Source: Meconema thalassinum (lineage: Eukaryota > Arthropoda > Insecta > Orthoptera > Tettigoniidae). From it: a stretch of 64,000 nt of DNA. Made by a program: the position numbers and the translations under genes. Positions 32,726-43,307 of this stretch are shown here, one piece after another. Every line of letters starts with the position of its first letter. The stretch's first letter is position 1. The stretch is from assembly GCA_946902985.2 (NCBI GenBank), contig OX336388.2, positions 375,149,387-375,213,386 of the forward strand, written 5' to 3'. The notes beneath the pieces are model-generated. The model was not told the DNA's origin, did no database searches, and saw only the letters and a list, made by a program, of their open reading frames with translations.

Positions 32726-33598
32726 GACCTCTTTTGTTTTATATCACATGACATGTCTTATAATGCAATACTGGTCCTAGGGTATGCAAAAAGGTATTAG
32801 AAACTCAGCTAATAATAGTGTGCTTGCCCATGATTATTTTCCCAAGTATAGTACATGGGACTGATAACCATGATTTCCAAGCCCCTAAGTAAGACAAAAA
32901 ACAAATGATTTTCATTTTTCCAATGAGTTGGGGTGAGGTGAGGTGAGTTTTCTATACACCAAACTGATGTGGTTTCCCACTTCTACTCCAGGCAAATGCA
33001 CATTTGATGTTATGAATAGTCAAATGGTTTGCAACTGCCCAATGCTAGGACCTGATTAGTGGCTTTTAAAAAAAGGAATGGAATGGAGTACACTTTCCCC
33101 AAAACCAACAAGAGGAGTGTTCGATCCCTCACAACTACCATCCTTAAAGTCAATATAAATGACTATGCACTTCAGCTCATGACGGTCTCCTCTATTGTAT
33201 GGTTTGTTTTAAACGGAGAATAATTGTGTTTACTGTGAAACACAAATCTGAATTTAAAAAAAGTCCTCTCGGCACGCCGGAAGGCGGAGGTAGATTTCAC
33301 CGGACAAACTTGGGGATAGGCGAAAATAGGCAGAATATGCAGGTTTTCGTAGAAGGATTAGACCCCATTTATTGCGAGAAGGTATTTTATAATTGGAGCT
33401 TAATTAACTTTGTTTTTCGTCATTTTATGCTTATCTTAAAAATTTTATTGTCTTATGTGGAACGGTAACCTTTTTGTCATTTGGGGTCCATTTTTATACT
33501 TGTGGTCACACTGTCCTTATGCAAGGTTTCGACACTGATGTGTAACTATGTAACGGTCTGTTACTTTTTCACGCAAAATTATATCTCCCGCAGAGATT

Positions 33599-33956
33599 TT
33601 GGTTGGTTCCTCAGTTTAGGGGCTGCGACAACACGGTCATGTAACCCTGTGTACTTATGAATGGCTGTATTAGTCTGTAATTCAGGTAAGGACTGCAGAC
33701 GGTCAATTTCAGGCAGTAGTTCCTAATGTTGCTACCAGGTACTACCGTCAACGACACCTACCTGTGAACTTGGCTACTAGATGCCACTACAACCAGCAAC
33801 TCGCAACGAACGTTGGAACTTCCCCTCCAAAGGAAAGCATACTGAGGGATTTTTAGCGCTCTTAGAAAATCCGACGACTTCGGCCGGCTTTGAACTCGCA
33901 ACCTTGGGCATTGACATTCAGCATGCTTGCTACCAGTTACGTCACCGAAGCCGCTT
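33599..33956 (-). mobile_element. SINE S3, internally deleted, in the left arm
   Basis: Has the GGTTGGTTCCTCAGTTTAGG tail at the left and the tRNA-like head (minus GGCTTCGGTGACGTAAC) at the right, and lacks part of the middle. Mirror: 42077-42434 (plus). Confidence 0.75.
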
Positions 33957-33968
33957 CCCACTTAGTCA

Positions 33969-34283
33969 GATGTCAAAGTCAACCCCTGGCACCATTCAGC
34001 CCATGACGGGCTAAGGCCGACCAAGCGACCGCTGCCCAGCCATTTGACCTGCAGATATTGGGGTGAAGCGTGATCAGCGCGTCGGGTCCCCTCGGCTGTT
34101 AATCTTGGTATTCGTGATCGGGGTGCTATCTCACTGTCAGTCAGCTACTCAATTGTCCTCACGAGGCTGAGTGCACCCCGTTCCAACCCTCACGTCAGTT
34201 ATAAAATCCCTGACGGAGCCGGGGATCGAACCCGGGGCCTCCGAGTGAGAGGCAGGTGCGCTACCCCAACACCACGGGGCCGG
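33969..34283 (-). mobile_element. SINE S6-like, 315 bp, in the left arm
   Basis: Minus-strand head GCCGGCCCCGTGGTGTTGG with B box GGGTTCGATCCCC. The mirrored copy (41750-42064) shows the 8-bp direct repeat TGACTAAG at both borders. Confidence 0.8.
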
Positions 34284-34993
34284 CTTAGTCATATGGAAAT
34301 ACTGAATCTGATCTCGTGCAAGTGCGATGTCATGGCTACGTCAGATGTCTTATCCCTCATCAATTTAGTAGTGTTGCCATGGCAACCTCTGATAGCTCTT
34401 GGCATTTTCTTATAATTCCGAAATCATTTTTCTCATTCCTTAGTGTAATGACGGGTCATATCAAAAATTCTTTCAGACAAAAGTTTTAGGTAATTATTAG
34501 GGGAATATTGTCCATTTTGTACGGTTTTGATATTGTGCCTATTAAGAGAGATATGATTAATGTTTCCCAAAAAACCCACTTTTTCCCACTCCTTTGGTCA
34601 ATGGTTGGTGCTATAAAAAACTCTTGAAACATAAATTTAATATATGCTATTTGCTAATAGGATTCGACACTGGAATTATTTTACAAGTAGTTATTTTAAT
34701 GACCAACAGAGTTTAATGTTAACAAGGCACAGCTCTATTTGAAATTTTGAATAACATGTTGCATGTCATACATCATAGGCAACTACTGTAAGGCTTGTGA
34801 TTTATTTAATGCCTTTAACCCTATATTAAACACTCAGTTTGCAATACTGATAACTGCAATGTTACTGAAAAAAAATTGAAACAAAACAAAAATCAGCATT
34901 GAAAAACCAAAAAGTGGTTGAGCATATATACAGTGGGGAAAAGAAAAGTTTTGTAAACACTAATGTCCAACAAGACTAATTAAATCAGTAACT

Positions 34994-35082
34994 GTCAGGG
35001 TGGCCTAGTGGTTAAGGCGTTTGACTTAAGATCAACTTTCCAAATATATAAGGAAGCAAGGGTTCGAATCCCTTCCCTGACA
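34994..35082 (+). tRNA. tRNA-Leu (anticodon UAA), left arm
   Basis: An 89-nt type II tRNA. The acceptor stem GTCAGGG pairs with CCCTGAC with no mismatch, and A is the discriminator. The D arm is GCC...GGC, the anticodon loop CTTAAGA gives UAA, and there is a long variable arm (leucine type). The T arm AAGGG-TTCGAAT-CCCTT is perfect. One T-C mismatch tops the anticodon stem. Unlike the SINE heads here, the whole cloverleaf is kept and no SINE body follows. No T-run terminator was seen just downstream. It points towards the centre of the palindrome. Confidence 0.85.
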
Positions 35083-35264
35083 TAACTATTGCTTGAACAT
35101 GCAAGAAAACAAGAAATATACACAAACTATGTTTATCAATTTAATCAATTTTTTACAAGAGATAGACACACAGAATACAGCTCTTTTTGTTTATCATTTC
35201 TTTTAAACATAACACTTGTTGAAAATTATTTTTTAGGGGATGGGTGTGTTGCTATGTTGACCCA

Positions 35265-36137
35265 TCACACAATAATAGCAGCTTTACGAAGTTCATTTTC
35301 TATATTTAATAGCTCTTTCTCATAACCAATATGGCCAAGCTGTTTACAGGCATGCAAGAGCTGTAGACGTTCGACTAATATATTAGGATCGTTCCATTTA
35401 CTATTTTTTATGAATGGTTTCAGAATCTCGGGAAGCAGTTCATCATTATCACCATTAATATGATTATCATCCTCATTATTATAATCATTTTCATAATGAT
35501 GATCATTATCATCGTTATCATTACCATGATAATTTCCACTTGTGTCCACAGTCTGTTCAATGGTTTGAGTTGTCTTTGATAGTGTTGAAAGCTTCTTTTT
35601 AGATGTGCTAGAATGCTTTAACATTGTTATGTTATTATTACCACTATTACCTTTCCCCACTAACTTTTTGATGGGGTATATTGTCTCTGATAGGGTTGAG
35701 GGCTTTTGAGATGTGGGTGCATGTCTGAACATGGGTTTCACAGGAGGTGTTAAAGGTTTCTCATTAAACAACTCGCTAACAGCATGAGTGCGTTGTAGTG
35801 TATTAAACTTGAGGTTAATATTATCTTGAGCAGTACTATCTTTCTCTTGGACTTGGTTTCTTGCTTTGGTTTGGGTTTTCCTTACATTTAGACTAGCGTG
35901 ATTATTAAGTTTACATTCATGATTGTTTGAAGAAAGTACGTCCAATTCTTTTGTTTTAAGCATTCCTCGACACTGTTTCGATCGTTGCTTTGAACAGCGC
36001 CAAATAACAGTTCCATTTTTATTGCTTTGTTTCACAATATATGAATATCCTTTATAGTATGCATAAGGCTTACCATACCTAGTCACTGATACTTTCATAT
36101 CAACTGTCAAGCACAAACTAATCTCTAGTAAAGACAA
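35265..36137 (-). CDS. FLYWCH-type zinc-finger protein, left arm copy
   Basis: 290 codons, intact. Residues ~14-80 match the FLYWCH fold: VTRYGKPYAYYKGYSYIV, then W46-R-C48, C56 and NNHECKLNNH (H73, C75, H80), a C2H2-type zinc site. FLYWCH domains bind DNA or protein and often occur in transposon-derived proteins. Residues ~85-200 are Ser/Thr/Lys-rich, and ~201-233 form an Asn/Asp/His-rich acidic stretch (GNYHGNDNDDNDHHYENDYN). A helical C-terminus follows (LLPEILKPFI, then ENELRKAAIIV). Met14 (36098) may be the true start, as it lies just before the domain. The gene runs outward, and GTGGGAGCAAA arrays start ~30 bp upstream. Function unknown. Confidence 0.75.
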   Translation of the reverse strand: MSLLEISLCLTVDMKVSVTRYGKPYAYYKGYSYIVKQSNKNGTVIWRCSKQRSKQCRGMLKTKELDVLSSNNHECKLNNHASLNVRKTQTKARNQVQEKDSTAQDNINLKFNTLQRTHAVSELFNEKPLTPPVKPMFRHAPTSQKPSTLSETIYPIKKLVGKGNSGNNNITMLKHSSTSKKKLSTLSKTTQTIEQTVDTSGNYHGNDNDDNDHHYENDYNNEDDNHINGDNDELLPEILKPFIKNSKWNDPNILVERLQLLHACKQLGHIGYEKELLNIENELRKAAIIV

Positions 36138-36163
36138 CTTGGTAATAACAACAATAGTTTAAT

Positions 36164-36435
36164 GTGGGAGCATATATACATGCAAAAAGTGGGAGCAAAG
36201 GTGGGGGGTAAAAAGTGGGAGCAAAAGTGGTAGCAAATGTGGGAGAAAAAAATAACTGTGAGCAAAAAGTGGGAGCAAATATGGGATCAAATGTGGGAGC
36301 AAAGCAAATATAAAAAAAAGTGGGAGCAAATATGCTAACAAATATGTCAACAAATATACCAGCAAAAGTAAATACACAAGTCAAGATAGATTAAAGTGCA
36401 AAGAAAATATGAAAGCAAATATGAGAGCAAAAAGG
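36164..36435. repeat. GTGGGAGCAAA array 1 (left arm)
   Basis: At least five exact GTGGGAGCAAA copies plus many variants (GTGGTAGCAAA, GTGGGAGAAA, ATGGGATCAAA) at a loose 11-14-bp spacing. It lies directly upstream of the FLYWCH gene. Mirror: 39598-39869. Confidence 0.85.
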
Positions 36436-36474
36436 GTGATTTTCTAAAACAACTAGACATAACAAACTTAGTCA

Positions 36475-36765
36475 TAACCTAACCTCACCTAACCTAACCT
36501 CACCTCACCTAACCTCACCTCACCTAACCTCACCTAACCTCACCTCACCTAACTTCACCTAACCTAACCTAACCTAACCTAACCTATCCTAACCTAACCT
36601 AACCTAAACTAACCTCACCTAACCTAACCTCACCTCACCTAACTTCACCTAACCTAACCTAACCTAACTTCACCTAACCTAACTTGAGTGAACTTTACCT
36701 AACCTAACCCATCATAACTTCACCTAACCTAACTTTACCTAATCTAACTTCACCTAACCTAACTT
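36475..36765. repeat. CCTAA/CCTCA array (TTAGG-like), left arm
   Basis: About 55 five-base units, mostly CCTAA with interspersed CCTCA and CTTCA. TTAGG is the common insect telomere unit. The mixed units show it is not a working telomere tract. Mirror: 39268-39558. Confidence 0.85.
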
Positions 36766-36766
36766 T

Positions 36767-37620
36767 CAACTCTCAGATCAAAATTAAATTCTAGGCATAG
36801 TTGAGTTGGAAGCCAAGACTTCAGGGATAACACACAAGTATACTAGCCACTACACCGCAAAATAGGCAAATTATCATGCAACACAACATAAAGTAAAAGT
36901 TTCCTGTAGTGTAACTCATTGGCTGTCAACCATAGTTTGGGAATTCAAACCCAAGACCTCAGGACTTTTGTTTTGAACATTATCAGAAATATTATTCCAT
37001 TTACATTTTGCTGCTGCTGCTTATAGTTATAAGAGTTGGCATTAATATGGAAAGCAAAAAAAAAAAAAAAAATGTGGGAGCAAAAAGTGGGAGGAAAACG
37101 TGTAAGCAGAAGTGGGAGCAAATATGGGAGCAGAAAGTGGGAGCAAATGTGAAAGCAAAAGTGGGAGCAAAAAGAGCGAGCAAAAGTGAGTGTACAAAGT
37201 AGGAGCAAAATGTGTGAGTAAAACGTGGGGGCAAATGTGGTGTTTTACTAAAACAATCTCCCCTAACCTAACCTAAACTAACTTCACCCAACCTAATTTC
37301 ACCTAACCTAACTTTACTTAACCTAACCTTCCAACTCTCAGATCAAAAATTAAATTCTGGCCATAGTCGAGTTGGAACCCAAAACCTCTGGGATAACACC
37401 CAAGTATACTAGCCACTACATCGCGAAATGGGCAAATTATCATGCAACACAACACAAAAATAAAAAGTTTTCTGTAGTGTAACTCATTGGCTGACATTCA
37501 TAGTTGAGAATTCAAACCCAAGACCTCAGGACTTTTGTTTTGAACATTATCAGAAATATTATTCCATTTACATTTTGCTGTTGCTTATAGTTATAAGAGT
37601 TGGCATTAATATGGGAGCAA
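36767..37620. repeat. Tandem duplication near the centre, left arm
   Basis: The segment from AACTCTCAGATCAAA (36767) to TAAGAGTTGGCATTAATATGG recurs, diverged, from 37332, an offset of ~565 bp. Each ends in GGGAGCAAA units, and the second is preceded by a shorter CCTAA stretch (37262-37325). It includes a degenerate tRNA-like sequence (minus GTGTAGTGGCTAGTATACTT). Mirror: 38420-39266. Confidence 0.7.
37073..37240. repeat. GTGGGAGCAAA array 2 (left arm)
   Basis: At least four exact units among ~13 related ones (GTGAAAGCAAA, GTAGGAGCAAA, GTGGGGGCAAA). It starts right after the A-run whose length differs between the arms. Mirror: 38800-38967. Confidence 0.85.
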
Positions 37621-38000
37621 AAGTGAAAGCAAAAAGTGGGTGCAAGCATGGCTGGTTGTAGAGACTTTCATATCAACAAATACACATAAACTAAATTTTA
37701 GTAAAGTGACTTGGCTAATAATAATAATAATATTAACAGTTTAAAAAAATTTTCAAGGGGATTGATATTTTTCAGGATGTAATTTCCAAAGTACTGTCAA
37801 GAATAATAATTACATGAACAGATTCCAAGAACTCTAGAGTGCTTTTAAGGTTAATGATTGGCTAGGAGTGAGATAGAGCTAGCTAACCTAAGTTAACCTC
37901 AGCTCAGTAAACCTAACCTTGTCGCATGGCATGTTCTACAAGTATAGACTTGCTTTGAGACTGGCTATGACGTCACAGATGAATGGCGGTGGGAGGCTGG

Positions 38001-38039
38001 CAAAAAGGAAAATGTTTTTGGATAATAAAAACGTCATGT
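38001..38039. other. 39-bp unpaired spacer at the centre
   Basis: The only part without a mirrored partner. Pairing stops at 38000 (GGAGGCTGG) and resumes at 38040 (CCAGCCTCC). The spacer contains A- and T-runs (GGAAAATGTTTTTGG). A 39-nt loop could let the strand snap back as a hairpin. Confidence 0.9.
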
Positions 38040-38799
38040 CCAGCCTCCCACCGCCATTCATCTGTGACGTCATAGCCAGTCTCAAAGCAAGTCTATACTT
38101 GTAGAACATGCCATGCGACAAGGTTAGGTTTACTGAGCTGAGGTTAACTTAGGTTAGCTAGCTCTATCTCACTCCTAGCCAATCATTAACCTTAAAAGCA
38201 CTCTAGAGTTCTTGGAATCTGTTCATGTAATTATTATTCTTGACAGTACTTTGGAAATTACATCCTGAAAAATATCAATCCCCTTGAAAATTTTTTTAAA
38301 CTGTTAATATTATTATTATTATTAGCCAAGTCACTTTACTAAAATTTAGTTTATGTGTATTTGTTGATATGAAAGTCTCTACAACCAGCCATGCTTGCAC
38401 CCACTTTTTGCTTTCACTTTTGCTCCCATATTAATGCCAACTCTTATAACTATAAGCAACAGCAAAATGTAAATGGAATAATATTTCTGATAATGTTCAA
38501 AACAAAAGTCCTGAGGTCTTGGGTTTGAATTCTCAACTATGAATGTCAGCCAATGAGTTACACTACAGAAAACTTTTTATTTTTGTGTTGTGTTGCATGA
38601 TAATTTGCCCATTTCGCGATGTAGTGGCTAGTATACTTGGGTGTTATCCCAGAGGTTTTGGGTTCCAACTCGACTATGGCCAGAATTTAATTTTTGATCT
38701 GAGAGTTGGAAGGTTAGGTTAAGTAAAGTTAGGTTAGGTGAAATTAGGTTGGGTGAAGTTAGTTTAGGTTAGGTTAGGGGAGATTGTTTTAGTAAAACA

Positions 38800-38967
38800 C
38801 CACATTTGCCCCCACGTTTTACTCACACATTTTGCTCCTACTTTGTACACTCACTTTTGCTCGCTCTTTTTGCTCCCACTTTTGCTTTCACATTTGCTCC
38901 CACTTTCTGCTCCCATATTTGCTCCCACTTCTGCTTACACGTTTTCCTCCCACTTTTTGCTCCCACA
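38800..38967. repeat. GTGGGAGCAAA array 2 (right arm)
   Basis: Mirror of 37073-37240, read here as TTTGCTCCCAC. It produces several spurious overlapping frames rich in Cys, Pro and Thr. Confidence 0.85.
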
Positions 38968-39267
38968 TTTTTTTTTTGCTTTCCATATTAATGCCAACTC
39001 TTATAACTATAAGCAGCAGCAGCAAAATGTAAATGGAATAATATTTCTGATAATGTTCAAAACAAAAGTCCTGAGGTCTTGGGTTTGAATTCCCAAACTA
39101 TGGTTGACAGCCAATGAGTTACACTACAGGAAACTTTTACTTTATGTTGTGTTGCATGATAATTTGCCTATTTTGCGGTGTAGTGGCTAGTATACTTGTG
39201 TGTTATCCCTGAAGTCTTGGCTTCCAACTCAACTATGCCTAGAATTTAATTTTGATCTGAGAGTTGA

Positions 39268-39558
39268 AAGTTAGGTTAGGTGAAGTTAGATTAGGTAAAG
39301 TTAGGTTAGGTGAAGTTATGATGGGTTAGGTTAGGTAAAGTTCACTCAAGTTAGGTTAGGTGAAGTTAGGTTAGGTTAGGTTAGGTGAAGTTAGGTGAGG
39401 TGAGGTTAGGTTAGGTGAGGTTAGTTTAGGTTAGGTTAGGTTAGGATAGGTTAGGTTAGGTTAGGTTAGGTTAGGTGAAGTTAGGTGAGGTGAGGTTAGG
39501 TGAGGTTAGGTGAGGTGAGGTTAGGTGAGGTGAGGTTAGGTTAGGTGAGGTTAGGTTA
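39268..39558. repeat. TTAGG/TGAGG array, right arm
   Basis: Mirror of 36475-36765. Confidence 0.85.
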
Positions 39559-39597
39559 TGACTAAGTTTGTTATGTCTAGTTGTTTTAGAAAATCAC

Positions 39598-39869
39598 CCT
39601 TTTTGCTCTCATATTTGCTTTCATATTTTCTTTGCACTTTAATCTATCTTGACTTGTGTATTTACTTTTGCTGGTATATTTGTTGACATATTTGTTAGCA
39701 TATTTGCTCCCACTTTTTTTTATATTTGCTTTGCTCCCACATTTGATCCCATATTTGCTCCCACTTTTTGCTCACAGTTATTTTTTTCTCCCACATTTGC
39801 TACCACTTTTGCTCCCACTTTTTACCCCCCACCTTTGCTCCCACTTTTTGCATGTATATATGCTCCCAC
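39598..39869. repeat. GTGGGAGCAAA array 1 (right arm)
   Basis: Mirror of 36164-36435, lying ~30 bp upstream of the right FLYWCH gene. Confidence 0.85.
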
Positions 39870-39895
39870 ATTAAACTATTGTTGTTATTACCAAG

Positions 39896-40768
39896 TTGTC
39901 TTTACTAGAGATTAGTTTGTGCTTGACAGTTGATATGAAAGTATCAGTGACTAGGTATGGTAAGCCTTATGCATACTATAAAGGATATTCATATATTGTG
40001 AAACAAAGCAATAAAAATGGAACTGTTATTTGGCGCTGTTCAAAGCAACGATCGAAACAGTGTCGAGGAATGCTTAAAACAAAAGAATTGGACGTACTTT
40101 CTTCAAACAATCATGAATGTAAACTTAATAATCACGCTAGTCTAAATGTAAGGAAAACCCAAACCAAAGCAAGAAACCAAGTCCAAGAGAAAGATAGTAC
40201 TGCTCAAGATAATATTAACCTCAAGTTTAATACACTACAACGCACTCATGCTGTTAGCGAGTTGTTTAATGAGAAACCTTTAACACCTCCTGTGAAACCC
40301 ATGTTCAGACATGCACCCACATCTCAAAAGCCCTCAACCCTATCAGAGACAATATACCCCATCAAAAAGTTAGTGGGGAAAGGTAATAGTGGTAATAATA
40401 ACATAACAATGTTAAAGCATTCTAGCACATCTAAAAAGAAGCTTTCAACACTATCAAAGACAACTCAAACCATTGAACAGACTGTGGACACAAGTGGAAA
40501 TTATCATGGTAATGATAACGATGATAATGATCATCATTATGAAAATGATTATAATAATGAGGATGATAATCATATTAATGGTGATAATGATGAACTGCTT
40601 CCCGAGATTCTGAAACCATTCATAAAAAATAGTAAATGGAACGATCCTAATATATTAGTCGAACGTCTACAGCTCTTGCATGCCTGTAAACAGCTTGGCC
40701 ATATTGGTTATGAGAAAGAGCTATTAAATATAGAAAATGAACTTCGTAAAGCTGCTATTATTGTGTGA
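39896..40768 (+). CDS. FLYWCH-type zinc-finger protein, right arm copy
   Basis: Protein identical to the left copy (290 residues; zinc-site residues C48, C56, H73, C75 or H80; acidic 201-233). It starts 3.76 kb from its twin and runs away from it, so the symmetrical centre would act as a shared divergent promoter region if the genes are expressed. No canonical AATAAA was seen just after the stop; AAAATAATTTTC follows at ~30 bp. The internal Met at codon 14 is an alternative start. Confidence 0.75.
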   Translation: MSLLEISLCLTVDMKVSVTRYGKPYAYYKGYSYIVKQSNKNGTVIWRCSKQRSKQCRGMLKTKELDVLSSNNHECKLNNHASLNVRKTQTKARNQVQEKDSTAQDNINLKFNTLQRTHAVSELFNEKPLTPPVKPMFRHAPTSQKPSTLSETIYPIKKLVGKGNSGNNNITMLKHSSTSKKKLSTLSKTTQTIEQTVDTSGNYHGNDNDDNDHHYENDYNNEDDNHINGDNDELLPEILKPFIKNSKWNDPNILVERLQLLHACKQLGHIGYEKELLNIENELRKAAIIV

Positions 40769-40950
40769 TGGGTCAACATAGCAACACACCCATCCCCTAA
40801 AAAATAATTTTCAACAAGTGTTATGTTTAAAAGAAATGATAAACAAAAAGAGCTGTATTCTGTGTGTCTATCTCTTGTAAAAAATTGATTAAATTGATAA
40901 ACATAGTTTGTGTATATTTCTTGTTTTCTTGCATGTTCAAGCAATAGTTA

Positions 40951-41039
40951 TGTCAGGGAAGGGATTCGAACCCTTGCTTCCTTATATATTTGGAAAGTTG
41001 ATCTTAAGTCAAACGCCTTAACCACTAGGCCACCCTGAC
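40951..41039 (-). tRNA. tRNA-Leu (anticodon UAA), right arm
   Basis: Exact mirror of 34994-35082 with the same complete cloverleaf; points towards the centre. Confidence 0.85.
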
Positions 41040-41749
41040 AGTTACTGATTTAATTAGTCTTGTTGGACATTAGTGTTTACAAAACTTTTCTTTTCCCCAC
41101 TGTATATATGCTCAACCACTTTTTGGTTTTTCAATGCTGATTTTTGTTTTGTTTCAATTTTTTTTCAGTAACATTGCAGTTATCAGTATTGCAAACTGAG
41201 TGTTTAATATAGGGTTAAAGGCATTAAATAAATCACAAGCCTTACAGTAGTTGCCTATGATGTATGACATGCAACATGTTATTCAAAATTTCAAATAGAG
41301 CTGTGCCTTGTTAACATTAAACTCTGTTGGTCATTAAAATAACTACTTGTAAAATAATTCCAGTGTCGAATCCTATTAGCAAATAGCATATATTAAATTT
41401 ATGTTTCAAGAGTTTTTTATAGCACCAACCATTGACCAAAGGAGTGGGAAAAAGTGGGTTTTTTGGGAAACATTAATCATATCTCTCTTAATAGGCACAA
41501 TATCAAAACCGTACAAAATGGACAATATTCCCCTAATAATTACCTAAAACTTTTGTCTGAAAGAATTTTTGATATGACCCGTCATTACACTAAGGAATGA
41601 GAAAAATGATTTCGGAATTATAAGAAAATGCCAAGAGCTATCAGAGGTTGCCATGGCAACACTACTAAATTGATGAGGGATAAGACATCTGACGTAGCCA
41701 TGACATCGCACTTGCACGAGATCAGATTCAGTATTTCCATATGACTAAG

Positions 41750-42064
41750 CCGGCCCCGTGGTGTTGGGGTAGCGCACCTGCCTCTCACTCGGAGGCCCCG
41801 GGTTCGATCCCCGGCTCCGTCAGGGATTTTATAACTGACGTGAGGGTTGGAACGGGGTGCACTCAGCCTCGTGAGGACAATTGAGTAGCTGACTGACAGT
41901 GAGATAGCACCCCGATCACGAATACCAAGATTAACAGCCGAGGGGACCCGACGCGCTGATCACGCTTCACCCCAATATCTGCAGGTCAAATGGCTGGGCA
42001 GCGGTCGCTTGGTCGGCCTTAGCCCGTCATGGGCTGAATGGTGCCAGGGGTTGACTTTGACATC
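41750..42064 (+). mobile_element. SINE S6-like in the right arm
   Basis: Mirror of 33969-34283. TGACTAAG flanks it (41742-41749 and 42065-42072). Confidence 0.8.
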
Positions 42065-42076
42065 TGACTAAGTGGG

Positions 42077-42434
42077 AAGCGGCTTCGGTGACGTAACTGG
42101 TAGCAAGCATGCTGAATGTCAATGCCCAAGGTTGCGAGTTCAAAGCCGGCCGAAGTCGTCGGATTTTCTAAGAGCGCTAAAAATCCCTCAGTATGCTTTC
42201 CTTTGGAGGGGAAGTTCCAACGTTCGTTGCGAGTTGCTGGTTGTAGTGGCATCTAGTAGCCAAGTTCACAGGTAGGTGTCGTTGACGGTAGTACCTGGTA
42301 GCAACATTAGGAACTACTGCCTGAAATTGACCGTCTGCAGTCCTTACCTGAATTACAGACTAATACAGCCATTCATAAGTACACAGGGTTACATGACCGT
42401 GTTGTCGCAGCCCCTAAACTGAGGAACCAACCAA
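42077..42434 (+). mobile_element. SINE S3, internally deleted, in the right arm
   Basis: Mirror of 33599-33956. Confidence 0.75.
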
Positions 42435-43307
42435 AATCTCTGCGGGAGATATAATTTTGCGTGAAAAAGTAACAGACCGTTACATAGTTACACATCAGTG
42501 TCGAAACCTTGCATAAGGACAGTGTTACCACAAGTATAAAAATGGACCCCAAATGACAAAAAGGTTACCGTTCCACATAAGACAATAAAATTTTTAAGAT
42601 AAGCATAAAATGACGAAAAACAAAGTTAATTAAGCTCCAATTATAAAATACCTTCTCGCAATAAATGGGGTCTAATCCTTCTACGAAAACCTGCATATTC
42701 TGCCTATTTTCGCCTATCCCCAAGTTTGTCCGGTGAAATCTACCTCCGCCTTCCGGCGTGCCGAGAGGACTTTTTTTAAATTCAGATTTGTGTTTCACAG
42801 TAAACACAATTATTCTCCGTTTAAAACAAACCATACAATAGAGGAGACCGTCATGAGCTGAAGTGCATAGTCATTTATATTGACTTTAAGGATGGTTGTT
42901 GTGAGGGATCGAACACTCCTCTTGTTGGTTTTGGGGAAAGTGTACTCCATTCCATTCCTTTTTTTAAAAGCCACTAATCAGGTCCTAGCATTGGGCAGTT
43001 GCAAACCATTTGACTATTCATAACATCAAATGTGCATTTGCCTGGAGTAGAAGTGGGAAACCACATCAGTTTGGTGTATAGAAAACTCACCTCACCTCAC
43101 CCCAACTCATTGGAAAAATGAAAATCATTTGTTTTTTGTCTTACTTAGGGGCTTGGAAATCATGGTTATCAGTCCCATGTACTATACTTGGGAAAATAAT
43201 CATGGGCAAGCACACTATTATTAGCTGAGTTTCTAATACCTTTTTGCATACCCTAGGACCAGTATTGCATTATAAGACATGTCATGTGATATAAAACAAA
43301 AGAGGTC

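Larger units (their letters stand above)
29027..38000 (+). repeat. Left arm of the palindrome (8,974 bp)
   Basis: Pairs with 38040-47006. Coordinates of partners sum to 76033 for positions left of ~37055 and to 76040 nearer the centre. The 7-bp shift comes from one A-run (17 A at 37055-37071 against 10 T at 38968-38977). Confidence 0.9.

Noticed and set aside
33199..33468. 89-codon frame in the palindrome (and its mirror) as a gene
   Set aside because: Starts within a repeated sequence, has no recognisable domain and ends in a low-complexity hydrophobic stretch.
36475..36765. Chromosome end or functional telomere
   Set aside because: Mixed TTAGG/TGAGG/TGAAG units, internal and present in both arms.
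36164..37240. CRISPR-like array
   Set aside because: Units are 11-14 bp without unique spacers of constant length, and the context is eukaryotic.
37919..38121. Two overlapping 61-codon frames in opposite directions across the centre
   Set aside because: A consequence of the palindrome; both start in the same repeated sequence and run through the spacer.
36945..39088. Several overlapping 60-90-codon frames rich in Cys, Pro, Thr and Leu near the palindrome centre
   Set aside because: They are translations of the GTGGGAGCAAA array in different frames and occur as mirrored pairs; no domain.
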